64,000 nt of DNA from Diadophis punctatus similis (GCA_023053685.1 JALIGW010000005.1:33866980-33930979), one strand, 5' to 3'. Shown: positions 45,716-58,075, numbered from the stretch's first letter. Notes: generated by a model not told the origin, from the letters alone. A program made the numbers and translations.

Positions 45716-45849
45716 CAGGGGTGTCAAAGTGGTGGCCCATGGGCCAGATGTGTCACGCCCAGGCCATGCCCACCCTGGCTCCGCAAAGGCAAAAAACATC
45801 ATGATACATCACAATACGTCACGTGAGGCGATCTAGTTTGACACTCGTG
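45716..45849. mobile_element. hAT-type MITE, same family as 33355
   Basis: Left end CAGGGGTGTCAAA and right end TAGTTTGACACTCGTG inverted; GGCCCATGGGCC inside is shared with the other copy. The target duplication is not exact. Confidence 0.75.
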
Positions 45850-45967
45850 ATATATGGCATAGCATTAAATATAAATTTAGGGGTTTTAGAGGTATAATTA
45901 TGGGATTGATGAAATTTTGTTAAGCAGGAGTTTTTAAATATTGAGACGTTGGAACCATAGAAATATA

Positions 45968-46699
45968 CTAGCATCAACTTTCAATTCATCGCTCAGATGA
46001 ATTGCTCAGGACCTCCCTGTAAACAACATTCCTGGTTTTGCTGTCTGGCTGGAGGATGACCAGGCTGTCAGGTGAACTGACTCTGGAGCATGCCACATAG
46101 TACTGGCCATAGGAGAAACAGGCAGCTTCCCTTACTTGTGTTTTCCTAATCGCATTTGTAAATCTTTTCCTGCGTTTTTTGCCTCTTTTCCCTTTAACTG
46201 GTGTTACAGTAGAAGGAACAGATTCATCTGAACTGAGGAAGAAAATAAGGGGGGGGGAAATCTGTCTCTGCCTACCAGCATCCATTGGTATTCATCTGGC
46301 TAGCGTCCTGTTAGTGTGTGAGAGAGTTGAAGGGTGTTTGGAAACTCAAACAGTATTTGCTGTGTGAGCAAGAAGGAGACAGGAAGGAGTCTGTGTGTGG
46401 CTTAGCTCAACTGTTCTGTAGTAAAGCTGCTTGCTGTGAAAGCAAAAGGGAAACTGAAACTTCTGCTTGTGTTTTGCATTTGGATCAGATTTCTTTTCAG
46501 GTGGGGAGGGGGGAGTAGAACTCCTTAGCATCACAGCTTGTTAATATAAGAAATACTCATGCTCCGATGGCCATTTTGAAAAATTCTTTCTTAGTGAGCA
46601 CCTAGATGCCATACGTGGCAAATTTCAAGTTTGTAGGCTTTACGGTTCTGGAGATTTTGTGATTAATGTGTGAGTGGTTTTCGCTTTTATATATATAGA
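45968..46699 (-). mobile_element. Helitron, 732 bp, both ends intact, internally deleted
   Basis: On the minus strand it begins TCTATATATATAAAAGCG after an A and ends CTAG before a T, the A|T insertion pattern of Helitrons. Ten bases before CTAG is a perfect 9-bp stem with a 5-base loop (45982..46004). Inside is the C-terminal end of a Pif1-type helicase. The rest of the Rep/helicase protein is missing, so movement would need a partner. Confidence 0.9.
45986..46285 (-). pseudogene. Helitron Pif1-like helicase C-terminus
   Basis: About 60 recognisable residues at the C-terminus: AACFSYGQYYVACSRVSS, then LVILQPDSKTRNVVYREVL. The GQ-x-YVACSRV segment is helicase motif VI of Pif1-like proteins, which bind and unwind DNA using ATP. 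The upstream part of the frame is a basic linker (KGKRGKKRRKRF), out of context. The Walker motifs and the Rep nuclease are missing. The TGA stop (45988..45986) lies within the terminal hairpin, so protein end and transposon end overlap. Confidence 0.85.
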
Positions 46700-47482
46700 T
46701 TAAGTAAACCAGATCAAATAGCACTTTAAATCTTTTCCTGATTCCACTTGACTCCCTTTTAGAGGTAAGTAAGCAGAGACCTTTGGAGGTAGTAGAATGA
46801 CACTTTTATAGCCACCAAGCATACAGATGGCATTAGGTATTATTTTGATAATAATAAAAAATAATGACTAATCACTAGAGCTGTGTACAGTGAAAACGTT
46901 TCAGATGAAGTGTTTTGTATCTCACATAAGCCTGCAAAACAATGCTTCCACTATAATGAATCAAATCATTGCGAGAGTTTTATAGCAGCAGCACCATTTT
47001 TTTCAAGCTTTTGTGAAAGTCCAACAAACAGAAACCATTCTGCTTTAATGAAGAGCAGAGACCTGCTGCACTTATGCAAGTTCCAAAACAATTCTTCCAA
47101 ATTGTTTTCTTAGTGTGCACAGTGCACTATTTATGGTAACACTTGAATATTAATTACAACACTTCATAAAGGATCATGAGGATAGCAATGATTTGTCAAA
47201 TGCACAGTTTTTACAATTTTGAACCTACAATGGTTTTTTAAGTGATAAAATCTCAATGCAGGACATGGTCTCTTTGGATTATTTTAAAGTTATGACATTT
47301 TAATTACTTATTTCAACATATCTATAAATGGTGTATAACATGCAACTCTTCACCTTAGTCCTAAAATATATCTTAGTACACCATAATTTCAAGGAGTGTC
47401 ATCCTAGACAGACTTTCCAAATTCCAATTTAGACTTCATTGCTAAGCATTCTCACCTTCACCCAATTCCTGACCACCTTCCA
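46700..47482. other. No feature recognised
   Basis: AT-rich DNA without coding or repeat pattern. Confidence 0.5.
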
Positions 47483-47699
47483 AGAGCCAAGGTGGCGCAG
47501 TGGTTAAAATGCAGCACTGCAGTTCAGTTCAGCTGTTCAAATCTCACCGGCTCAAGGTTGACTCAGCCTTCCATCCTTCCGAGGTCGGTAAAATGAGGAC
47601 CCAGATTGTTGGGGGCAATAGGCTGAACTCTGTAAACCGCTTAGGGAGGGCTATAAAGCACTATGAAGCGGTATATAAGTCTAAGTGCTATTGCTATTA
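47483..47699 (+). mobile_element. tRNA-headed squamate SINE
   Basis: Head GAGCCAAGGTGGCGCAGTGG, B box TTCAAATCTCACCGG, body TTGACTCAGCCTTCCATCC, tail TATAAGTCTAAGTGCTATTG. The head-body junction is shorter than in the 29796 copy. Confidence 0.9.
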
Positions 47700-48127
47700 C
47701 TCAAAAATTAGCATTTTCTTCCCTGTTATTTAGAGACCTCTTCCATAATCAATGGAAGAGAACATATCTAGCTCAGGATTGAATTGTGGAGTCCTTGGTG
47801 CTCTCAAACTCAGAGAGCACCAAGGACTTCCTAGACATAGCCTCCAATGAAATCTAAATCCCAAAGTCTCTGTTCAAAAGAATCTATCTGCATTGAGTAG
47901 TATCTTTATATTTCCTTTCCCTTCCCCCCCCCCTTCATTAGTACTTTACCAAATATCTTGGAGGTTTTATTACTTAAGTAATTCTTCTGTTGCCTAGTAC
48001 ATAACAATTATAGAAACCACAAAGCTAGAAGAGCACTTTAAGTCCTTTAGCCAATTCCAATCATCATCAATAACAACCTCAACCTCAACAAGATCCAATT
48101 CTGTCATAAACCTATCCAGAAATAAAG

Positions 48128-48351
48128 CAATAGCACTTAGACTTATATACCGCTTCACAGCGCTTTCCAGCCCTCTCTAAGCAGTTTACAGAGCCAGCAT
48201 ATTCCCCCAAACAATCTGGGTCCTCATTTTACTGACCTCAGAAGAATGGAAAGTTGAGTGAACTGCTTGAGCTGCTCAGAATCGAACTCCTGGAGTGAGC
48301 AATGAGTTAGCCTGCAATATTGCATTTTAACCACTGCGCCAGCACAGCTCT
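48128..48351 (-). mobile_element. tRNA-headed squamate SINE, minus strand
   Basis: Plus strand begins CAATAGCACTTAGACTTATA and ends TTAACCACTGCGCCAGCAC; this is the same SINE in reverse, more diverged than the copy at 47483, only 430 bases away. The two face each other. Confidence 0.9.
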
Positions 48352-49594
48352 AAATGTCCATTTTTCTTGGCTTGTATTTTTATATTCTCTAGGCTTGGTT
48401 GTTGCCTTGCAGACATTTTATAACCAGGCAGGATAATATGCAAAGTGGAGTGGGGTTTGATTGATAGCTCTTTATGTTCAGTACTTGCTCTGCTAGTTGT
48501 GGTTGAGGTGTGATTGCCTCCTTTATGATTCCTTAATTAAGATTTATTTGCTTCCCTGCTTGTCTGCTGCAGTTTTCTTCTTATTTGGGGTTGCTTGCCA
48601 TTCAGGTCAATTGAAAAAAGTAAGCTTTGTTTAATTAAATGGAAACATTTTCCCAGGAAAAAATACAGGATTAGAAATTACTACAGTCCCAATTTACCAT
48701 CTATACCATAAGCAAGAAACTTTCTTAGATCAGATTGACTAAACTGAAGTCTCTTCACAGATTGTTCAATAGCCATAATCTCTGCTCTCATCAATCTGTG
48801 CTTGAGCATTTTTTGCTAAAGAATTTTTCCTCCCGTAGTTAGCCAGTGTCAAATATGAAGAAAGTTTTTCTTTAACTGAATTGGAAAGAAAAATGATGAG
48901 AATAAGTATACAACGACACCTAGTGACTCTGTCAAGTTACTGCAGGTCAGTTTGCCATCCAATTTCTTTGAAAAAAGAAATTCTGATCTTGCTGCTTGTG
49001 TTGTGGTGAGAACATAGAGATCCTGTTACATCCATCTGCAACTAAGGGTTGCTGACAGTCTCATCATATGGAAGTAATAATTTAGTCAGTAGTTCTTTCT
49101 GTTTCTTAAAAGCAGGCTGACAGCAATCGGCAGGTTTATTGTTATAAAAGCAAAAATGCATTATTTTTTTAAATATACAGCTCCATTTGGAAGCCTTAGA
49201 TGATAAAGTATTTCAGGCAATAAAGAATCTTGAGCTAGAATTGAAGCTTAAGTACTTTGGTTGCCTGAACATATAAAAGTAAATGCAACCTGTATCCACA
49301 AAATAGTTCCTGATGGAGAATTAATAAAGGACTTTCAGCCTTAATGGTTCCTTAACCACCTTAATGGTTTAAAGGTCTGCAAAATCTTTATTGGGAGCAC
49401 TGAGGAAAAGATGATTTCAGCCAGATTCTAAATAGGAAAGATCCCTGCCATGTTTATGGAATTTTATGGCCAAGATAATTTGTCCATGATCTCCCATATG
49501 GAATTCTTTTGTTGTGTTTTTCATGCCACTTACTTTAACTCTTTTTTTAAAAAATCACACAAAAATCTGCAACTGATTGGCTGCAGAGGGGACA
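48352..49594. other. No feature recognised
   Basis: Single-copy-like DNA; no coding or repeat pattern. Confidence 0.5.
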
Positions 49595-49604
49595 CTACAC
49601 CTGA

Positions 49605-50292
49605 CAGTGGTGAAATCTAAAAAAAATTCCTATCGGTTCTGTGGGCATGGCTTGGTGGGATCATGTGACTGGGTGGCTGTGACTATGCAGTCATGTGACT
49701 GGGGATCAAAAAACAGAAGCTCACTTTAACAATGTCCTGCTGGAGCAGGGTTGGACTAGATGACCTCCATGTCCCTTCCAGCCCTGGATTATCCTCTGAA
49801 GCTGCGTCTAGTGCCAGGTTTGTAGTCCTTCCTTCCTCTCCTTTTTTCCTCCCTCGCTCGCTCGCTCGCTCGCTCCCTCCTTTCTTTCTTTCTTTTTTCC
49901 CACCATCCCACCCCACTATTTTTTGCCTACACCCCCATTTTTGGCCTAGCAAGCTTCAGGAAAGCCTGCTGGGAGAAAAAACTGACACACACACCCCATT
50001 TTTGGCCTTCAGGAAAACCTGCTGGGAGCAAAAAGGGACCACCCTCCCGTTTTTGGCCTACACCCTTTATTGGCCTAGGGAGCAAAAACAGACCACCCCC
50101 ACCCCATCCCAGTTTTCGCCTAGTAGGCTTCAGGGGAGGGAGTTCTGAAGATCAGCTGTGCGACACGCAATCGTCAGAACTTTTTTTAAAAAACTTTTTT
50201 TTAGTATTTTTTACTACCGGTTCTGCAAACCAGTAGCATTTTTTATTACCAGTTCAGGTGAACCAGCCCGAACCGGTAGCATTTCACCCCTG
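49605..50292 (+). mobile_element. hAT-type nonautonomous element
   Basis: Left end CAGTGGTGAAATCTA, right end GGTAGCATTTCACCCCTG inverted. CTACACC occurs just before the left end (49595..49601) and just after the right end (50293..50299), a likely target duplication with a short gap. Internal landmarks are a TCGC repeat (49855-49876), a TTCC-rich tract and repeated CCCATTTTTGGCCT words. A fragment of the same family is at 14985..15266. Confidence 0.8.
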
Positions 50293-50535
50293 CTACACCA
50301 TGACTTTGGATTGGCTCATCCAATCCAGTTGGAAGTTGCACACAACTTTTCTAGAATGACCTTGGTCAAGACAAATAATGTTCTTTCAAAGATTGTGCTT
50401 CACTGCTTCTTTTGATTCAAATATGTAAATGTACCCTACAAGGGAAAGCAAAATTTGTGTGTGTGTGCATGCTACTTTATTTTTACAAATAACTAAAAGT
50501 GCAAAAATGTTCAACACCTTACTCCTTTTCCCCAC

Positions 50536-50682
50536 AACAACTCCTCTGAGAGTTGAATTGGGCTCAGAGAGAATGACCGGCCCAAAGTCACCCAGCTGAC
50601 TTTCATGGCCAAGAGAGGATTTGAACTCTCACTCTCCTCTTTCTAGCCTTGTGCCTTAACCACAAGACAAAACTACCATTCA
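50536..50682 (-). mobile_element. MIR-like SINE, minus strand
   Basis: GAATGACCGGCCCAAAGTCA, GAGGATTTGAACTCTC and TTGTGCCTTAACCACAAGAC are the reversed MIR-type landmarks, as at 27380..27515. Confidence 0.65.
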
Positions 50683-51344
50683 CCAGCTATTACTCTGGAG
50701 AGACTTACTTTCAGTGGAAGCCCCAACCCAAAGAAAAAATATGATCATTTTCCATGCAGTCATTGGTGCACTCCTCCAACTCTTCCTTCTGAGGTCAGTT
50801 CATATTATCCAGTGCCATTCTTTGCCTCTGTCTCCAGTGTGTTCATAATAGTTGCCAAATGAAATAGAGGACGTTGTACAATCTTGACGGTCATGCCTTT
50901 TAATAATCCCACAATCATCTCTCTTATTTGGGATGTTTTATTTTTTAATTTTTTCTTTTAAGTGTATTTTTTTAAATAGTCTTAGAAAATTGTATTCCAC
51001 TTGGATATTGAGCTGAGCAACAAAAGACTATAAATCACACTGAACCTTCCTTGTAGTTATTGTCCTTTTTTTAAGGCAACAAGTATTTTAAAAAATCTAG
51101 AATGTTATAAAAGGATTACATGGTCATACTTCAAAGAAAAAGTAAAAGGAAGCATTTGCTCACAAATATACCGGTAAGTATTCATTTTTACTTTAGTTTA
51201 ACAGATATAGTAAATGTTATAGATTAGAAATAAAATTGAATGAAATAATTTAACCCACAGTATGTCTAATTTAAAATTTTTTCTAGTGAAGTCTAATAAA
51301 CAGCATTTCTTTTTCAATAGTTTCAAATGGCGATTTGTTTACAT
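50683..51344. other. No feature recognised
   Basis: AT-rich DNA without a recognisable pattern. Confidence 0.5.
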
Positions 51345-51850
51345 TCTCACTTTGAGCTTTAGACTTGAAATTTTAGGCTTAGACAACTTAGAGCTACGTC
51401 GCCTTCGATCTGATCTAATTGTAGTTCATAAAATCATCTGCCACAATGTCCTACCTGTCAATGAATACTTCAGCTTCAACCGCAACAATACAAGAGCACA
51501 CAATAGATTCAAACTCAATGTAAACCGCTCGAAACTCGAGTGCAGAAAATACGACTTCAGCAACAGAGTAATCAGTGCCTGGAATGCACTACCTGACTCT
51601 GTGGTTTCTTCCCCAAACCCAAAAAATTTTAACCTTAGACTGTCTACAGTTGATCTCACTCCATTCCTAAAAGGTCTGTAAGGGGCGTGCATAAGCACAC
51701 CATCGTGCCTACCGTCCCTGTCCTTCTGTCCTATTGTCTAATTTTTACCTATACATACTTTGCTTTTGATTATGTTTATATCATACCTGTTATCTTATAC
51801 ACGTGTTGACAACATAAATACATAAAATAAAAATAAATTTAACTCTCAAA
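51345..51850 (+). mobile_element. CR1-L3-type LINE 3' end, plus strand
   Basis: The C-terminal coding end plus the 3' tail. The frame from 51355 reads LRRLRSDLIVVHKIICHNVL, then YDFSNRVISAWNALPDSVV and PFLKGL-stop, the usual C-terminal end of this LINE group. The tail (GTGCCTACCGTCCCTGTCC to ACATAAAATAAAAATAAA) matches the minus-strand fragment at 7204..7344. The RT domain is absent (5' truncation). Confidence 0.8.
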
Positions 51851-52974
51851 GCATTTGAATTCCAAAATGTGGATCTCAGAACTTAGTACATGAAAGTTCT
51901 CAACATCTGAGAGCTAATAAGTTGTATGATTTTGAACAAGTAAGACTAGAATTATAGATTACAGGCTTTTTTCACTTGTGTTAGGAATGTGAATATTCAA
52001 AAAGCAATTGTTCAATGGAAATCCTTTTCATCCACTTTATTCTCCAAATACTTTTTTCTGTCATTTTTAAATATTCTATACTATTTTCCTATCTCTTTCT
52101 CATATAGAATGTCTGAAATGAGAATCAAATCTAGCAAGAGGGGAGGAAAGCGGAATAACAAATTTAGAGGAAAAAATATACTTGAGAGGAACATTCAATA
52201 TTCTGCCCTTTCATCTACTGATATTTCCCTGCTTCTGATTTTCCATGTTTTTATACATAGAGAACTGGGACTAAGTATTGCTCCCATGTTTTTTGATGCT
52301 CTCAGTGCCCCTGATTTCAAAGGCATCTGACTATCAGAGATCCAAGAAGCTTCAATGCAGTGTCTAAATCTATTACACATTTTGCATGCACACAGACACC
52401 AACACATTCCTATTTTATAAGCATGCACATTTAAGCTTTGATTTTCCAGCAGCAATTTGCCTGAGGCTTTACAAAAAAATAGAGACGCTCAAAAACTTCT
52501 CTTTGACCTAAGATATCAGAGAATATGCTGCAACAAGAAGATTCTCCTTAACCCAAGCCCAAAACGTTTCAAAATGAAACCTTTTAACTGAAAGCCGCAC
52601 CCTTCTTTCATTTCTGTTACCAACGCTTGTCAGTCTTGTTTCCGCATCTGTGTACATAGCCTTGTAAAGTCAGAGCGGGAAGCAGCAGTAAAATAATAAA
52701 CATTGCCGTGCAGTTGCTTCTTTCATGAAGATATTTCTTAAATGACTATTGATAGCTGTGGCATGCTTTAATTACAAGCACAATGAAAAAGAGTGCTATC
52801 TCATTTCATTCAACAAGACAGCCTGTAATAGATTTGCTGGTACAATACAATGATCTAAACAAAATTTGAAGCTTATACCCTTATCATTACAAAGGAGGAA
52901 ACAATTTATCCTTCCCACTCACCCATCCCCAGACATACACACAGAAAAATGCAATGTACATTTTATATTATTTA
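51851..52974. other. No gene recognised; possible conserved noncoding DNA
   Basis: No repeat recognised. Around 52490-52900 the sequence is of mixed composition and low in simple repeats, as many developmental enhancers are; this is only a suggestion. Confidence 0.35.
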
Positions 52975-52975
52975 T

Positions 52976-53160
52976 AAAAATATAAGACAGGATCTTATTT
53001 TCAGGGAAATTAAATTAAATTAAATTAAATTTCCCCGAAAATAAGATCCTGTCTTATATTTTTTTTGAACCCTGAAATAAGTGCTTGGCCTTATTGCCAT
53101 GCACTCAAAAGCCCGACTGGCTTATTATCAGGGGATGTCTTATTTGGGGGGGAAACAGGT
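52976..53160. mobile_element. DNA-element remnant with a long hairpin
   Basis: TATAAGACAGGATCTTATTT (from 52981) is mirrored by AATAAGATCCTGTCTTATAT around 53040, giving arms of about 33 bases separated by an AAATT tract. The right side continues GAACCCTGAAATAAGTGCTT and GGGGATGTCTTATTTGGGG, landmarks of a dispersed vertebrate DNA element. Confidence 0.65.
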
Positions 53161-54060
53161 TATTTATTTATTTATTTCATTTTTATGCCGTTGCTTTTAA
53201 TCTGAAAAGTGACCCCTATATATGTCACTCTTTTCATTTTCATGGCTTAATTCTTTAAGTGAGGCTTTTTTCTGCTCCATCAATTATTACGACCAAAGGG
53301 ATGATTCCCAGGATATGAAGGGTGAATAAAGTTGCCTTTAAACAAAATATAAGTCTCCACTTAAGTGTAATTAAGGCTTAAGTGTAATTAAAAAAAGATA
53401 GCACATGTTAACAATCCCTACAAACAACTGCAGTTCTGACATTGAGCAAAATCTTTAAACCTCAGCAAATCGTATTTGTACAATGGGTATTGTGAAATGT
53501 TAATCTTTTAATGATGCTTTTATAAAGTGTGGCCCTTTTCTTCCTGTACAGATATTTCAGTTCCCAAAAGCCTTTCAGTGCATGCAGTGAAAAACACAGA
53601 GGGGGCCAGTCTCATCCTTTTGTTGTCACACCTGGTCATGTGGAGCAAGGAAAATAAATTTGCATTCACTTGTATACAGGGAAAATGCCTTTAGCAGCCC
53701 TCCAGCTGCACGCACAATTGGATTTTATGTGTTAATTTGGAGGATCACACATTTCTTGCTAGACAGACTGAAAGCTTTAATTGAGAAGTACAATAAGTAA
53801 AGTAAGTTAGTAAGAAGAAGCAAAAAAATGTCCATATTAGTTGCCTAAAGCAAAAGCTGCAGGCAGGGTTGAAATTCCGTAAAGAAATTAATGTAAGTAC
53901 TGTATTACTATATGTGTATTCATATGCTGTAGAATATCTGGCCTCAAGTCCTGCCATTTCAGTATTAACTACTAATATGTTAGTTTAAAGGAGAGAAAAT
54001 GGTCACACAGATATGCAAAACACAGAAAATCCTCAATCATGATGCTCTACTTAAATAGCA
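53161..54060. other. No feature recognised
   Basis: Begins with a short (TTTA)n tract at 53161-53180. No coding or repeat pattern after that. Confidence 0.5.
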
Positions 54061-54064
54061 TCGC

Positions 54065-54745
54065 TACAGTAGCCGTAAGAGCAGATGGCAGCCATGACTA
54101 AGATCTTTGCAGAGCTCCACTTGATGTGCCAGTTGCACCTTTTCCAGGACCAGTTGATTGTTCAGTCACTCACACCTCATGGCTGGACTACTGAAATGTG
54201 CTCTATGCGGAGATGCCCTTGAAAGCTATTGGGAAGCTTCAACTGGTCCAGAATGTCATGGAACAAGTTTGATGAGCTTGTCTCAGCATGCCGCATGACA
54301 CCTCTGCTTCATGAATTTCAGTCATTGGGACTGCTTTCTGGTGCAATTCAAGGTGCTAATTATTACCTATAAATCCCTAGATGGCATAGGACCAACTATT
54401 TGAGGGACTTTCTGGGATTTCTGCCCATCCAGTAAAGTGGTTATGCTTCAAGTCATCTTAGACAGTGTCATATTTTGGGATGCAGGAACCTCCTTCTATC
54501 CCAGTACCTGCTCTCTAGAATGAGGTGCCCCTAAAATCTACAATATAAGGTTCCCATCCTGATGATGTTCCAAGCCACCTTAAGAACCTGACTATGTTTG
54601 CTCTGTTGTTAGCATTGCCATATCATTAATTTTCTAGTTACTTTTGTACTTGTTCTGGTTCTTTCTTTTGTTACTCCTATTGTAGTTAGACTCTGAGAAT
54701 CATATGGAGTTCAACTTGAATGAGTAGGTACATATAGAGATAAAA
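54065..54745 (+). mobile_element. Old L2-type LINE, C-terminal part and 3' end
   Basis: CACCTCATGGCTGGACTACT, AAGCTTCAACTGGTCCAGAA and TGCTCTCTAGAATGAGGTGC follow the L2 C-terminal series (DYCNAL, LQLVQN, LWNQLP) with heavy decay. Confidence 0.65.
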
Positions 54746-55934
54746 TAAGATCTGCTTTGCTTTGTGCTTATGTGTTCAGTTATGTAAATTGAACCAAACC
54801 AATAAAACTGATGCTTCTTCACGTGTACCCAGAATGTCACTCTCGGAACAAATGTTCACAGCTCTTTGATGAGAGATAAAATAGGGCTCGCTGATCTTTG
54901 CAGCGGATAGCTAAAATCAGAATTTTGCTAGCGTACCATGGGCTCATAAACAAAATGGCTGCCATGGAGGAAAGCTTGCTTATTCAAATACACATCCCAG
55001 TGCAACACATATTCACCAGCCAGACTCCACTGGATTTGGATACCTATAATAAATTTAAATAAATAAAACAGCACAGAGACAAATATTCTTTATGGATGGT
55101 TTACATCCAGAGTTTTTTGGACTAGGTTGCTGATGCAAAGTAAATGCTAAGCTAAAGCCTAAAAAAGCAAGCATAAGCTAATGGTATAATTATATAACTA
55201 TTGGGCTCTCTAGTGCTGTATTTCTCAGCAAATTTAAGAAGCCTGGTCTTCAGCTCCCATAATACTATCTGGCGAAAGACTGTAGGAACAGGATTTAAAA
55301 TCCATACATCTTAAAGTCACTGGGGTTGAGAAGGGTTTATTTAAAATGGCATGAAAAATTCAGGATAAATTGCATGTGCATCTTTTGTCATAAAATAAAA
55401 AACAGAAAACAGCTAGGCAGTATGTATTTAATATATATATACCGTAGCTGTAGTTTAGTCATGAGTCACCTTTTCTAATATTCTGGTCTTTCCAACCTTG
55501 ACATTTTGCAATGAAGTAGTAGTATTTAAATTTCTTCACATTAGCACAGTTCTGAAGCCATTTCAGAAATCAAATGGATGATACAACAGCGTGTTACAAC
55601 TAGTTTCAAAGTACTTAGTTATTATTGATTTCGTCACCTAGTGGTAAAACTAATGAAATTAGAATAATTTGGCCTTCCATTCTGGAACCTTGTTATTTTC
55701 CCATTTGAACACATGGACCTGTAGATGCAGCCCCACTCTGCAAAACAGAGCTGAGAGATCATAAAAATATTGTTTTTGAATCTTCTTCTCTTTAGATCTC
55801 ATAGGAAAATATTTTAAATAGATTTGGGGCAGTGCCTAAAGTCTACTTTAGATTTGCTTCTCATATTGTTACAAGTGTGGCTTTCAGAGAGTTCATCATG
55901 GCTTTACAGCTGCAACTCCCATTTATGCACAAAA
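54746..55934. other. No feature recognised
   Basis: Single-copy-like DNA. One short AAATAAAATAA patch near 55050-55070. Confidence 0.5.
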
Positions 55935-56165
55935 AGCTGTAATGGTTGAAGGCAGTGGGCCAGAAATTAGGGAGATGTAAGTTCTAGTCCTGCTTTAGGC
56001 ACAAAGCCAGCTGGATGACTTTCAGCCAGGCACTTTCTCTCACCTAAGAAGGCGGCAGTGGCATGCCACTTCTGAAAGGAGTTTGCCAAGAAAACTGCAG
56101 GGACCTCTCCATGCAGTTACCAGGAATCAAAACTGACTTGAAGGTGCACAAAAATGTTCATGAAG
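55935..56165 (+). mobile_element. SINE with Bov-B-like 3' part, diverged
   Basis: GGCAGTGGCATGCCACTTCT, AAGGAGTTTGCCAAGAAAAC and ACTGACTTGAAGGTGCACA are landmarks of the 3' region shared by Sauria-type SINEs and Bov-B LINEs. Upstream, AGTTCTAGTCCTGC could be its B box. Confidence 0.55.
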
Positions 56166-56339
56166 GTTAATACACAGGTGGTACATTTTGAGCTTGAAGT
56201 GGGCTGATGGCAAGTGCATTATTGCCTCAGTCTGAGTAAGCAATGCTGAGAGAAACCAGCAAGCAGGATGGATAAGTGAGGCTTGAGGTAGAGTTCAGAA
56301 GAAGAAGCATCAAAGCTGTAACACCTACTGGGAAACCGC

Positions 56340-56960
56340 AAAAAAGAGGGAAAATGTATAAGGCTGTAGGAAGTTAGCACCTACCCCCCTCCTAGAGGAA
56401 TGAAATATTTCAAGAAATATTAAAAAGGCAGAATATTATATTTCCGTGGGTGAGAAAATGGAGAAACATGTTTTAGGCAGGAAAAAGACTCACTCCTAGT
56501 AGCCCCCACCTTTGTCAATGTGCCATTAAGGAATGAGCCCAGCTCACTCATTTCCCCCCCACCTTTGTCAATGGGCAGTGTATTCTACATAACAAGCATC
56601 TACAGGAAGAACCATAATGGAATCCCAAAGCCATCTCACCTGAGATTACATCAGCCAAGCCTGGTGGGATATAGACAAAAGCCTACAAAGTTAGCTAATG
56701 CCCCCACCCCCTGGGAGTCTGACAGCCAATGGGATACACTTCTTACACAGGAACAGGAAACTCTTAAGGTGGGGCCCAACAGAGGGTATAAAACTCAGGC
56801 ACTTTCAGCATCTCCTCCCTTTTCCTCTTCTTCAACATCTTCAAGGCATGTGATCCCCCTTTGTCCCAGGACCTCAAACCAGGTGGTCCTGTTGTCCACC
56901 ATTAAAACCATCTTTCCAAACAGCCTCCATGCTTCCAGTGTCTTTTTCCCCACTTGGAAC
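56340..56960 (+). repeat. Possible solo LTR
   Basis: A promoter-like GGGTATAAAACTCAGG near 56785, then an ATTAAA near 56902 and a pyrimidine-rich end. CCCACCTTTGTCAATG is repeated directly at 56507 and 56562. LTR boundaries and target duplication are not established. Confidence 0.3.
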
Positions 56961-57541
56961 CAAACCCAGAAAGGACATTTCTTACAAAAAGGCATTCATC
57001 ATCAATTCATCAGTACTATCCACAGCAGGGCAGGAAATACGGTACTCCTGAGTATCACAGTGACATTCTGTCCCACTTGCCTTCCTATTTAAATGATTAT
57101 TCTAATTTAAAACTTTGCTGCAAAACATCAATATCTAGTATCATCTTTAGATGCAATAATTCTTCTGGGCTTTTAAGCGATTTGTTAAATGATACAAACA
57201 GTGTATGGTCACTGACATTAAATCTTCAGATTTTTTCCAGTTGTAACAATGGCTATCGAGAATTGAATCTGGGGTAATACGGCATAAAATACGTTCCACC
57301 ACTGATTTGGGATCCTAAAATCTGTGAAGTAAAAATGCAAAATTGGCACTGCTTCCTTTCATGAGCAAAAGTTTAATCAAAAAGAGTATGCATAGATTAC
57401 CCTACCCCTATGTCTGCTCACAATATCCATATCATGCTAGTACCTAAGTAGGTACCATTGACACTAAGCATTACTCTCACACAACGAATTGACAAACAGA
57501 AAACATGTTTGCTTTCCCCTTCTTCCAAAAATAAAGAACCT

Positions 57542-57825
57542 AGAAACACTATTCTCCAAAGCATCTGAAGGCAGGACAAAAAAACAATGGATGGAAACTA
57601 ATCAAGAAGAGAAGCAACCTAGAACTAAGGAGAAATTTCCTGACAATTAGAACAATTAATCAGTGGAACAATTTGCCGCCAGTAGTTGTGAATGCTCCAA
57701 AATTCGAAGTTTCTAGGAAGAGATTTGTTTGAAATGGTATAGGGTTTCCTGCCTGAGCAGGGAGTTGGACTAGAAGACCTCCAAGGTCCCTTCCAATAAC
57801 ATTCTGTTCTGTTATTCTGTTATTA
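57542..57825 (+). mobile_element. CR1 LINE 3' end
   Basis: AACCTAGAACTAAGGAGAAA, GGGTTTCCTGCCTGAGCAGG and GGACTAGAAGACCTCCAAGG are the same sequence as the end of the CR1 at 23003..24383. The tail here is ATTCTGTT repeats instead of TTG. Confidence 0.9.
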
Positions 57826-58073
57826 AAATATATTATTTATATTATAACACAAATATTAGAATAGTCTTTTCATTTCTAAGTGATGAGGTAATGCATAATG
57901 TTCACTCTTGGTTTAATCCAAGTGAATATAGCATTTGCATTAGGTCTTCCTATGTGAGCAATACCAATCACTGCTAATTAGGGGGGGAATATGAATGACC
58001 CTCCCTATTAATTCCCTACTAATAGCAGAAATATTCCTCATTCTGGAGACTGAATATAGAAAGCGTTCACACT
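57826..58073. other. No feature recognised
   Basis: AT-rich spacer before the TIR element. Confidence 0.5.
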
Positions 58074-58075
58074 TA

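Noticed and set aside
47483..47560. tRNA-like sequence considered as a tRNA gene
   Set aside because: It is the head of a SINE repeated several times in the window; no complete cloverleaf was evident.
56520..57092. A 190-residue frame as a possible gene
   Set aside because: No family pattern; the region looks more like an LTR with direct repeats and a TATA-like site.
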